6,105 nt of DNA from Spirochaetia bacterium (lineage in GTDB: Bacteria; Spirochaetota; Leptospirae; Leptospirales; Leptonemataceae). The stretch is taken from positions 1-6,105 of the forward strand of contig JACPZR010000231.1 of the NCBI GenBank assembly GCA_016195395.1, in the 5' to 3' direction. The position numbers were made by a program, and so were the translations under genes. Shown in pieces: positions 1 to 6,105 of this stretch. Numbering within the stretch: the first letter of the stretch is position 1; each line of letters starts with the position of its first letter. Under the pieces are notes generated by a model. It ran no database searches. It saw only the letters and a program-made list of their open reading frames with translations, and was not told the DNA's origin.

Positions 1-734
1 GCACCAACTATCTGTTGATGTATATGAACGGCTTCCAAGGGGAGCAGATGCGTCAGTATCTGAATCAATACGGGCTCAAACGCCCTAACATCCCCGAGCC
101 CCGTCCCTTCCTGTATTTCAATCCGGAACTCAAGAGCCGTTTCTACATCCTCCCCGGCATCATCGCTCTGACCATGGCGATTCTCTCGGCGCTGCTCACC
201 TCCCTGACAATTGCGCGTGAATGGGAACGTGGGAGTATGGAGCAGCTCATCTCCACGCCCGTGCGTCCCCATGAAATCATCCTGGGAAAGGTTCTTCCAT
301 ATATAGGAATCAGTCTGATCCAGACGGCCCTCGCCGCTTCGTTTGCCTACTTTGTCTTTGGCGTTCCTTTTGTGGGCAACGTCGGAACGTTATTTCTGGC
401 ATCCGCGCTCTTTGGCGCCGGCGCTCTGGGTCTCGGCATCCTCTTGTCCACTGTCATGAAAGTGCAGCTCCCAGCTATGCAGACTGCGATGATCGCATCG
501 ATGCTCCCGAGCATCCTGTTATCAAACTTCGTTTTTCCCATCGATTCTATGCCGCCATTTGTGCGGTTGATCACATACATTGTGCCGGCAAAGTATTTTC
601 TCGTGGCTCTCCGGACTCTCTTTCTCAAAGGGTCCGGGTTCGGCGCTTACGGAATGGAGATGGTGTTTCTTTTCATGTACGCATTCTTTGTGCTGACCGT
701 CGCCTCCAAGCGACTGAAGAAGAGGGTAGCCTGA
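1..734 (+). CDS. ABC-2 type transporter permease, C-terminal part (5' truncated by window edge)
   Basis: Membrane subunit of an ABC exporter in the inner membrane. The frame is open to the left edge (first whole codon at base 3), so the TTG and ATG codons at 15-20 are internal and not the start. About 243 residues are visible. Aligning the shared segment FNPxLxS..Y/F..(L/V)PGII with the next gene implies roughly 130 N-terminal residues are missing: the first membrane helix and part of the extracytoplasmic domain. In visible-residue numbering, there is a helix at about 47-70, then the cytoplasmic coupling segment ERGSMEQLISTPVRPHEIILGK (76-96, the typical ABC-2 E-x-G-[ST]-x-E-Q-L motif). Further helices lie at about 98-120, 127-150, 160-180 and 215-235, and the protein ends in a basic KRLKKRV tail. 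It overlaps the next permease gene by one base, so the two are probably translationally coupled. The family resembles the YhhJ/YbhS/YbhR drug-efflux type; the substrate is unknown. The ABC-2 assignment is confident. Confidence 0.93.
   Translation, partial: TNYLLMYMNGFQGEQMRQYLNQYGLKRPNIPEPRPFLYFNPELKSRFYILPGIIALTMAILSALLTSLTIAREWERGSMEQLISTPVRPHEIILGKVLPYIGISLIQTALAASFAYFVFGVPFVGNVGTLFLASALFGAGALGLGILLSTVMKVQLPAMQTAMIASMLPSILLSNFVFPIDSMPPFVRLITYIVPAKYFLVALRTLFLKGSGFGAYGMEMVFLFMYAFFVLTVASKRLKKRVA
721..726 (+). promoter_or_regulatory. Ribosome binding site of second permease
   Basis: AGAGGG lies seven bases before the ATG at 734, inside the last codons of the upstream permease. It supports that ATG, and together with the TGATG stop/start overlap it suggests coupled translation of the two membrane subunits. 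Confidence 0.6.
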
Positions 735-1855
735 TGGTTACAGTGCGCGCTCTGATTGTGAAAGAGTGGATCCAGACGTTCAGAGACAAGCGGATGCTCC
801 TCGTCATCTTTGTTCTTCCGTTGATCCAAATGACGATTTTTGGTTTTGCCGTGAGCAACGAAGTGAAGAACCTCCCCGCCATTGTCTACGACGGTGATAG
901 AAGCGAACTCTCACGGGAAATCATATCCGCTCTGGGGCGGGGCGGGTATTTCAAGATAACTGCGCTGGCGGCCTCCCAGGCAGAATCCATCAATGCCCTG
1001 TACATCAACACAGCAAAGATCGCTTTTATTATTCCACCTGGCTTCCAGAAAGACGTTCGATCCAACCGGCCGGTTAACGTTCAGATCGCCCTTGATGGAA
1101 GCGACGGGAATGCCGCGACGATTGCGACAGGATATGCGCTGCGTATCTTGTCGGAACTGGAGTATGGCAATCGTATCCGTGTGCTGCCGCAGACGATGCT
1201 CCCGTTTCATGGAGCCGTACTTGACTCGCGGGTCTGGTTCAACCCGAGCCTTGAGTCCACCTACTTCCTCGTCCCCGGAATTATCACGATGATTCTCACA
1301 ATCATCACAACGATTCTTACGGCCATGGGAATCACCAAGGAAAAAGAAACGGGCACATTTGAGCAGCTCGTTGTCTCTCCCATCCGCGGGTGGGAGCTGA
1401 TGCTTGGAAAGACGCTCCCTTACGCTGTCATTGGCTTTGGCGATGCAGTACTTGCGACAGCCTTCGGGAGGCTGATGTTCAAAGTTCCCATTGAAGGTTC
1501 GCTCTCGGCGCTTGCGTTTTTGAATCTTGCCTACGTCTTTGCTATGCTCGGAATGGGGCTGTTCATTTCCACTGTCAGCGCTACACAGCAGCAGGCGATG
1601 ATGACGGTCTTCGGGGTTCTTTTTCGCTTCATTATTCTGTCCGATTTCTTTTTCCCTCTGGAAAACATGCCTGTTGCCGTGCAGTATCTCACGTACCTCA
1701 ACCCCATGAAGTATTGTCTGACGGCGCAGCGGGCCATCTTTCTCAAGGGCGCCGGCTGGCAGCTGACGTACCCGAACATACTGGTGCTGTTTGGTTTTGC
1801 GGCGGTCTTTCTAGGTTACGGATCCATCCGCTTTCGACGGAGCCTTGCAAGTTGA
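734..1855 (+). CDS. ABC-2 type transporter permease, complete
   Basis: Second inner-membrane subunit of the ABC exporter, 373 residues, the usual length for this family. The start is the ATG overlapping the previous stop, with AGAGGG seven bases upstream. The N-terminus is cytoplasmic and basic (KEWIQTFRDKR), followed by helix 1 (about 21-41). Residues 42-172 form a large extracytoplasmic domain. Helix 2 (about 176-200) leads to the coupling segment KEKETGTFEQLVVSPIRGWE (202-221), which in this family contacts the ATPase. Further helices lie at about 228-248, 258-280, 288-308 and 346-364, with a basic C-terminus. It is a clear paralogue of the preceding gene: FNPSLEST, ExGTxEQL, FPLENMP/FPIDSMP and the Y..A.R..FLKG region all match. 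Such tandem permeases usually form a heterodimer with an ATPase and a HlyD-type fusion protein, as in the E. coli ybhGFSR cluster. Those partners would lie left of the window. The exported substrate cannot be inferred. Confidence 0.95.
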   Translation: MVTVRALIVKEWIQTFRDKRMLLVIFVLPLIQMTIFGFAVSNEVKNLPAIVYDGDRSELSREIISALGRGGYFKITALAASQAESINALYINTAKIAFIIPPGFQKDVRSNRPVNVQIALDGSDGNAATIATGYALRILSELEYGNRIRVLPQTMLPFHGAVLDSRVWFNPSLESTYFLVPGIITMILTIITTILTAMGITKEKETGTFEQLVVSPIRGWELMLGKTLPYAVIGFGDAVLATAFGRLMFKVPIEGSLSALAFLNLAYVFAMLGMGLFISTVSATQQQAMMTVFGVLFRFIILSDFFFPLENMPVAVQYLTYLNPMKYCLTAQRAIFLKGAGWQLTYPNILVLFGFAAVFLGYGSIRFRRSLAS

Positions 1856-1925
1856 AGCGTTCGTGCCGGATAGTGCTTACAGTCGTATCTCTTGACTAGG
1901 GGCCTTGCCCGCAAAATCTCGGTTC

Positions 1926-3617
1926 ATGACCACGAAAGCCGGGCTCAACCGCAACTCAAAGACGATCACTGACGGAGACACACGTGCTCCCAACCGCGCC
2001 ATGATGCGCGCCGTCGGTTTTTCCGATTCCGATTTTGGCAAGCCGATTGTGGCAATCGCCAACGGTCATTCAACGATCACCCCCTGTAATTCGGGGATTC
2101 AAGCCCTTGCTGATGCGGCCAGCGCCGGAGTCAAAGAAGCAGGCGGGATGCCGCAGGTATTTGGAACCATCACCATATCAGACGGCATTTCGATGGGCAC
2201 TGAGGGGATGAAGTTTTCACTCGTGAGCCGCGAAGTCATCGCAGACAGCATTGAGACTGTCTGCCGGGGTCAGTCGATGGACGGGCTCGTGGCCATCGGC
2301 GGCTGCGACAAGAACATGCCCGGAGCGATGATGGCCATAGCGCGCCTGAACATTCCGTCGATCTTTGTTTACGGGGGAACCATCAAGCCGGGACACTATC
2401 ATGGGAAAGACCTCAACATTGTCTCTGTATTCGAAGCAGTGGGAGAGTTCAACGCGGGGCGCATCAAGCGGGAAGATTTTGAGGGCGTTGAGAAGCACGC
2501 CTGCCCCGGTTCTGGTTCCTGCGGGGGAATGTACACGGCCAATACAATGTCGAGCGCCTGTGAAGCGTTGGGGATGAGCCTTCCTTACACGTCCACGCAG
2601 GCAAGTCCCGACAACGACAAGCTCCAGTCCACAAAGCAGGCGGGTGCATCGCTTCTGAATCTGATAGAACGTGATATCCGTCCCTCACAGATCATGACAC
2701 GCAAGGCATTTGAAAACGCAATCACCGTGGTGATGGCCATCGGAGGTTCCACCAACGCCGTCCTCCACCTTCTGGCTCTGGCTCATGACATGGGTGTTCC
2801 TTTGAAGCTCGACGATTTTGAAGAAATCGCCAGACGCACACCGCACATCGCTGATACTAAACCGTCGGGACGTTATCTGGCGGTGGATCTGCATCGCGTG
2901 GGCGGGATACCGCTAGTAATGAAGATGCTTCTTCAAGCCGGAATGCTGCACGGCGACTGTCTCACTGTTACGGGCAAGACCGTGGCAGAGAACCTTGCGG
3001 ACGTGCCGTCGGCGCCCCCGTCGGGTCAGGAAGTGGTCGTTCCATTGGATAAACCTTTATACAAACGCGGACACCTCGTTGTGCTTCGTGGAAACCTGGC
3101 GCCGGGGGGCGCTGTGGCGAAGATCTCCGGTGTCAAGAATCCCGCAATCACAGGTCCGGCCCGCGTGTTCGACTCTGAAGAGGAGTGCATGGCAGCCATC
3201 ATGGAGGGAAAAATCAACCACGGCGATGTACTCGTGATCCGCTACGAAGGACCTCAAGGCGGGCCGGGCATGCGTGAAATGCTTTCGCCTACATCAGCGT
3301 TGATCGGCAAGGGTCTGGGCGACAGCGTGGGTCTCATTACGGACGGACGTTTTTCCGGGGGGACGTATGGAATGGTTGTGGGTCACGTTGCTCCCGAAGC
3401 GGCGCTGGGCGGACCCATCGCTCTTGTGCGTGAGCATGATGTGATCACGATCGACTCCCATTCAAACCTCCTCCAGGTTCATCTCACGCAGGATGAACTC
3501 GAGGCACGGAAACGCGACTGGAAGCGGCCCGCCACACGTTATGCGCGCGGGGTGATGGCGAAGTACGCCAAGCTCGTGGGTTCAGCGGAATTCGGGGCCA
3601 TCACGGACGCCGGCTAG
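1926..3617 (+). CDS. ilvD: Dihydroxy-acid dehydratase (EC 4.2.1.9)
   Basis: Cytoplasmic Fe-S enzyme that dehydrates 2,3-dihydroxy-isovalerate and 2,3-dihydroxy-3-methylvalerate to the 2-oxo acids in branched-chain amino acid synthesis. From the ATG at 1926 it has 563 residues, the usual IlvD length. The three cluster cysteines are C54 (TPCNSG), C127 (GGCDKNMPG) and C199 ([12 protein letters not shown]). D128 and K129 of the CDK motif are the Mg-site residues; this lysine is carbamylated in related structures. S477 in [11 protein letters not shown] is the expected catalytic base. Both IlvD/Edd signature regions are intact. The motif set and the N-terminal [12 protein letters not shown] favour IlvD over the sugar-acid dehydratases. 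A TTG at 1905 would add seven residues but sits only two bases after AGGGG. The ATG matches the family N-terminus but has no clear Shine-Dalgarno sequence. The gene follows the permeases by 70 bases with no terminator visible, so read-through is possible. No other ilv or leu gene is in view. Confidence 0.97.
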   Translation: MTTKAGLNRNSKTITDGDTRAPNRAMMRAVGFSDSDFGKPIVAIANGHSTITPCNSGIQALADAASAGVKEAGGMPQVFGTITISDGISMGTEGMKFSLVSREVIADSIETVCRGQSMDGLVAIGGCDKNMPGAMMAIARLNIPSIFVYGGTIKPGHYHGKDLNIVSVFEAVGEFNAGRIKREDFEGVEKHACPGSGSCGGMYTANTMSSACEALGMSLPYTSTQASPDNDKLQSTKQAGASLLNLIERDIRPSQIMTRKAFENAITVVMAIGGSTNAVLHLLALAHDMGVPLKLDDFEEIARRTPHIADTKPSGRYLAVDLHRVGGIPLVMKMLLQAGMLHGDCLTVTGKTVAENLADVPSAPPSGQEVVVPLDKPLYKRGHLVVLRGNLAPGGAVAKISGVKNPAITGPARVFDSEEECMAAIMEGKINHGDVLVIRYEGPQGGPGMREMLSPTSALIGKGLGDSVGLITDGRFSGGTYGMVVGHVAPEAALGGPIALVREHDVITIDSHSNLLQVHLTQDELEARKRDWKRPATRYARGVMAKYAKLVGSAEFGAITDAG

Positions 3618-3653
3618 CCTGGGGTAATACCCGCCCGCGAGGACACACCTTCC

Positions 3654-3670
3654 CCACCCCCTGTGGGTGG
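3654..3670. repeat. Short inverted repeat downstream of ilvD
   Basis: CCACCC (3654-3659) pairs perfectly with GGGTGG (3665-3670) across a five-base loop. It lies 37 bases past the ilvD stop. It could help end or stabilise the ilvD transcript, but there is no T-tract after it, so it is not a standard intrinsic terminator. Confidence 0.4.
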
Positions 3671-3678
3671 TGATTGGT

Positions 3679-3713
3679 GGCGGGGCCCTCCGGCTGGCGG
3701 CGGGGCTCCGGCT
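3679..3713. repeat. Imperfect direct duplication, GC-rich
   Basis: GGCGGGGCCCTCCGGCT (3679-3695) is followed by GGCGGGGCTCCGGCT (3699-3713), the second copy differing by loss of two bases. There are only two copies at a period of about 20 bases. It is likely a local slippage duplication; no function can be assigned. Confidence 0.5.
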
Positions 3714-3850
3714 CTCAGTCACGGCCCCGGCATTTCGTCAAGACATAAACCGTCACAGGCACGTGCTATCGTACGATGGGAAGTCGCGCCCGCCCGAAAG
3801 GCGCACTTGCGAGCCAGCGCGCGTGCGGAACCGATTTTGCTTACCTCTCC

Positions 3851-4228
3851 TTACCGCCGACGCAGTGTTTCCGTCCCCCGGCCTTTTGCCCAAAGGCCCA
3901 TGAGCGTGCCGTCGCTGAGCACCTTGTAGATAACGGGGTCGGGCTGGCCCCAGTTCACGGTGATGCTGTCGCCCTGGAGTCGACCGCTGCCTGTGAACGT
4001 TTCCTTCCCGATATGCCAGACAAACTCGTAGTCGTCGCCACCCACACTCGTAATCGTCACGGAGCCGGAGTAACGTGACCCATCGGGATTCCGACCGTCA
4101 GCTGTGTAGTCCCCGGATATATCAGCCGCAAGCAGGGGCGAAACCAACGTCATAGACATAATCACAATCAGTCCAATATACCGAACGATCGGTCCGGGCG
4201 CTGGAACCTTTGAGAAGACGAGTGCCAT
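3851..4228 (-). CDS. Small exported beta-rich protein, function unknown
   Basis: 125 residues. An in-frame TAG sits directly before the ATG, so the start is fixed at that ATG; AGG six bases upstream is a weak ribosome site. Residues 1-34 look like a Sec signal peptide: basic residues K7 and R16, hydrophobic core 18-34, then SPLLA-A with cleavage after A34 or A35. The mature part, about 90 residues, has no cysteine and is an alternating pattern of short strands and turns: DYTADGRNPDGSRYSGSVTI, YEFVWHIGKETFTGSG, DSITVNWG, VIYKVLSDGTLMGLWA, GRGTETL. The order G-x-Y, NPDGS-x-Y-x-G, TG-x-G, VNWG, DGTL-x-G-x-W and GRGTE recalls small secreted proteins that I remember as common in proteobacteria and usually unannotated; this is memory, not a search. 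A periplasmic or secreted small beta-barrel is likely. The gene stands alone on its strand and is convergent with ilvD. Confidence 0.75.
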   Translation of the reverse strand: MALVFSKVPAPGPIVRYIGLIVIMSMTLVSPLLAADISGDYTADGRNPDGSRYSGSVTITSVGGDDYEFVWHIGKETFTGSGRLQGDSITVNWGQPDPVIYKVLSDGTLMGLWAKGRGTETLRRR

Positions 4229-4262
4229 CTACGACCTGAATCGGAACCTTCTCCTGAACACG

Positions 4263-5024
4263 GTGGCTGATGTGATCAACCGCAACAGCCTCTATGCGCG
4301 GCCCACCAGCGAGACCAAAGAGCTGGACTTCTTCGATTTTGACAATACACTCGCCGATACGGATACAGACATTCCGGTACGCGAAGCTTCCGGCGCCATG
4401 CGACAGCAGGATCCCAAGTGCTTTGATCTGAACGCAGGCGACTCTCCGGATTACGGGGTCTTTGACCGATCAGAAATGAACCGCTCGGCTCCCATTCCTG
4501 CGGCCCTCCGGCGTCTCAAACAATACGCTTCCGACAAATCCACTTACACCGCTGTGATCACGGCGCGCGGTCAGCGTCATACGTTCTTTTCTCTCTATGA
4601 ATACCTGGGCCGACAGGGCGCGGAAGTGGGATCGGTCTTTCCTTTGAACACCGAGATGATTCAGAAAGACTTGTGGGACCGTATGCAGATGCCGGGCGGT
4701 GTCAGTTCCATCCCCTCTGGCATGAAGAAAGCATTGATCATGGCAGCGCTCATCGACCTCTCTCACGGCGCACGGGCCACGCCGCGGCTGGCCCGCTACT
4801 TTGAAGACACGGACAGCTACCTTGCCGGGGCGATGGTCTTTCTTCCCCAACGGTTCCCGGAAATGAAATTTGAATTCTACGATTATATTCGGACAGGTCC
4901 GCACGGCGCGCGCTCTTACGAAGAACGTTATGTGGCGGCGGCTGAAAACGGCACAGTCGCGCCGGCAGTGAAAGGTCCCTTCGATCCGTTGTCTTATTCC
5001 AGCGGGGACTGTCCCGTAAAGTAG
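4263..5024 (+). CDS. HAD-superfamily hydrolase, probable phosphatase (start uncertain)
   Basis: 253 residues from the GTG at 4263. The haloacid dehalogenase motifs are in order: motif I DFDNT at 25-29 (D25 nucleophile, D27 acid/base), motif II T100 in VITARG, motif III K155 or K156 in SGMKKAL, motif IV FEDTD at 180-184. All catalytic residues are present, so a Mg-dependent phosphatase is likely. Motifs I and II are separated by about 70 residues, enough for a small cap. The C-terminal 40 residues are unlike any subfamily I can name. The TARG form of motif II also occurs in phage-like polynucleotide 3'-phosphatases and in unassigned HADs, so the substrate is open. No signal peptide is seen. 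There is no Shine-Dalgarno before 4263, and the frame is open back to 4110 without ATG, GTG or TTG; it reads plausibly from about 4221 (SAIYDLNRNLLLNTVADV), so the true start may be further left. The deaminase gene begins three bases after the stop. Confidence 0.85.
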   Translation: MADVINRNSLYARPTSETKELDFFDFDNTLADTDTDIPVREASGAMRQQDPKCFDLNAGDSPDYGVFDRSEMNRSAPIPAALRRLKQYASDKSTYTAVITARGQRHTFFSLYEYLGRQGAEVGSVFPLNTEMIQKDLWDRMQMPGGVSSIPSGMKKALIMAALIDLSHGARATPRLARYFEDTDSYLAGAMVFLPQRFPEMKFEFYDYIRTGPHGARSYEERYVAAAENGTVAPAVKGPFDPLSYSSGDCPVK

Positions 5025-5027
5025 TCG

Positions 5028-6105
5028 ATGGCCGCCCAGACAGAAAACATTGGCCGGGGGGACAGCCTTCCCCTCATCGATCTGCACCTGCACATTGACG
5101 GGGCCGTGCGCACCACAACGATGATCGATCTGGCGAGGGAGCAGAAGCTGCCCCTGCCGACGTTTGACCCGGCGGCGCTCGAACGCCTTGTGCGCGTGTC
5201 GCCCAATTGCAGAAGTTTGTCTGAATTTCTGGCTACGTTCAATGTGTTCTATGACCTGCTTAAGACGCCGGAAGCCATTGAACGGATTACATACGAGCTC
5301 TGCACGGACCTGGCCGGACAGGGACTTATCTACGCGGAGCTGCGGTTTGCTCCTGTACTGAACATACCGGAACCAAGCGACTTTGAAGCGGGGATGCGGC
5401 GCGCAGTACACGCGGCCATGCGCGGTGTAGAACGGGGCACACGCGGCGGAGCTTTCTCTGCAGGTATCATTCTCTGTTGTTACCGCGGTTTCCATCTCAA
5501 GTATGCGGAAGAAACCGTGAGGATCGCTCACGAGGTGGCCACAGAGGCGTCGCGTGCCGGAAAGGATTCCTTGGTTGTGGGTGTGGACCTTGCGGGTGAC
5601 GAATCACGCTACCAGGCCCGCGACTTCAAGAGCGCTTTCGACCTGGCGCATTCGTACGGAATTCCCGTCACGGTACACGCGGCAGAGGCGGCCGGCCCCG
5701 AATCGGCGGCGGCGGCTCTCGATATTCTCGGAGCCCGACGCATAGGCCACGGAATCAGAATCCGGGAAGACGATGCCCTTCTCAACCGCGTAATCCGCGA
5801 CAGGATTCCCCTTGAAATCTGCCTGACCTCCAATCTTCAGACGGCCACGGTCAGCCGCCTAAAGGATCACCCGTTCAAACAATACTTGGACAGCGGCGTT
5901 CACGTAACGCTCAACACGGACGACCCTTCTGTTTCCGGAATAACGCTTGCGGGCGAATGGTCCCTGGCTCGTTCCACATTCGGCTTATCAGATTCCAACG
6001 TAGAAAAGATCCTTCTGTTCTCCGCCGACGCTGCATTCTGCAGCACCCAAAAAAAGGAAGCCTTGAAGCAGCGTATCGCAGCTGCGTTTCACCCGGGAAC
6101 GCACC
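5028..6105 (+). CDS. add: Adenosine deaminase family protein (3' truncated by window edge)
   Basis: Zinc-dependent amidohydrolase expected to deaminate adenosine or deoxyadenosine, or a related aminopurine nucleoside, in the cytoplasm. 359 residues are visible, with no stop before the edge; the family is usually about 330-370, so little is missing. Motifs and inferred roles by alignment to mouse ADA: zinc ligands H20 and H22 in DLHLHIDGA, VDLAGDE at 186-192, zinc ligand H217 and acid E220 in HAAEAAGPES, H241 in RIGHG, LTSN at 266-269, D298 and D299 in LNTDDPS (D298 zinc ligand). The spacing matches the classical enzyme. One deviation is HAAE where HAGE is usual. Aminodeoxyfutalosine deaminases and adenine deaminases share this fold, so the substrate is not certain and the symbol is by family. 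The ATG lies three bases after the HAD stop, with no strong ribosome site, implying co-transcription and probably coupled translation. Confidence 0.93.
   Translation, partial: MAAQTENIGRGDSLPLIDLHLHIDGAVRTTTMIDLAREQKLPLPTFDPAALERLVRVSPNCRSLSEFLATFNVFYDLLKTPEAIERITYELCTDLAGQGLIYAELRFAPVLNIPEPSDFEAGMRRAVHAAMRGVERGTRGGAFSAGIILCCYRGFHLKYAEETVRIAHEVATEASRAGKDSLVVGVDLAGDESRYQARDFKSAFDLAHSYGIPVTVHAAEAAGPESAAAALDILGARRIGHGIRIREDDALLNRVIRDRIPLEICLTSNLQTATVSRLKDHPFKQYLDSGVHVTLNTDDPSVSGITLAGEWSLARSTFGLSDSNVEKILLFSADAAFCSTQKKEALKQRIAAAFHPGTH

Larger units (their letters stand above)
3618..3850. other. GC-rich non-coding spacer between convergent genes
   Basis: About 230 bases separate the ends of ilvD and the minus-strand gene. 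Open frames here have no recognisable protein character and are a by-product of high GC. The stretch holds a short inverted repeat, an imperfect duplication, an 11-base palindrome (GGGTAATACCC, 3622-3632) and a 10-base palindrome (ATCGTACGAT, 3768-3777). A weak GCGCC/GGCGC stem at 3786-3804 has a nine-base loop. No stem is followed by a T-run on either strand, so I cannot name an intrinsic terminator, although one or more would be expected between convergent genes. Confidence 0.6.

Noticed and set aside
15..20. TTG/ATG near the left edge as the start of the first permease
   Set aside because: The frame is open to the window edge, and comparison with the adjacent paralogue shows about 130 residues should precede it.
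1892..1920. Possible ilvD promoter with TTGACT as a -35 box
   Set aside because: TTGACT is good, but nothing resembling TATAAT lies 15-18 bases downstream (only AAAATC/AATCTC), and it would start the transcript at the ilvD ATG. It is too weak to list.
1905..1925. TTG at 1905 as the ilvD start
   Set aside because: It adds seven residues not needed by the family, and the AGGGG before it is only two bases away. The ATG at 1926 gives a normal IlvD N-terminus.
3786..3804. GCGCC/GGCGC stem as a terminator
   Set aside because: The loop is nine bases, the stem only five base pairs, and no T-run follows on either strand.
3663..4078. Three plus-strand open frames over the spacer and the small minus-strand gene
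   Set aside because: Pro/Arg/Ala-rich, mutually overlapping and without domain character. The minus strand of 3851-4228 has a signal peptide and strand pattern and explains the region better.
4157..4162. CATAAT as a -10 box for the HAD gene
   Set aside because: No -35-like sequence is found 16-18 bases upstream, and it lies in the signal-peptide region of the opposite gene.
4470..5531. A 353-codon open frame on the minus strand across the HAD and deaminase genes
   Set aside because: It is antisense to two genes with intact catalytic motifs, crosses their boundary, and is rich in Arg, His and Cys as expected of a GC-driven shadow frame. No domain is recognisable.

Overview
The window is 6.1 kb of bacterial chromosome, moderately GC-rich by eye and densely coding. 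It cannot be placed in a phylum from this sequence alone. The exported small protein and the paired ABC-2 permeases fit a Gram-negative-type bacterium, but that is weak inference. Nothing marks it as phage, plasmid or transposon: there are no transposase genes, long terminal repeats, CRISPR arrays or tRNAs.

Layout. Positions 1-734 hold the C-terminal two thirds of an ABC-2 type permease. Positions 734-1855 hold a second, complete ABC-2 permease, overlapping the first by one base (TGATG). They are two parallel membrane subunits of an ABC exporter whose ATPase, and probably a membrane-fusion protein, should lie further left. After about 70 bases comes ilvD (dihydroxy-acid dehydratase, 1926-3617), complete and with all Fe-S and Mg ligand motifs. 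Positions 3618-3850 are non-coding, very GC-rich and carry a short imperfect duplication. On the minus strand, 3851-4228 encodes a small exported beta-rich protein of unknown function, convergent with ilvD. Divergent from it, and nearly touching or overlapping it, is a plus-strand pair: a HAD-superfamily phosphatase-like protein (about 4263-5024) and, three bases later, an adenosine deaminase family protein (5028 to beyond the right edge).

How the genes relate. The two permeases form one export unit. IlvD catalyses the third common step of valine, leucine and isoleucine synthesis and has no other ilv or leu gene within view. The HAD protein and the deaminase are almost certainly co-transcribed. 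A phosphatase followed by a nucleoside deaminase suggests nucleotide salvage or degradation (dephosphorylation, then deamination), but the HAD substrate cannot be read from sequence.

No striking new system is visible. The points most worth checking are the unclear start of the HAD gene against the divergent small gene, the altered HAGE motif (HAAE) in the deaminase, and the unclassified HAD protein coupled to it.
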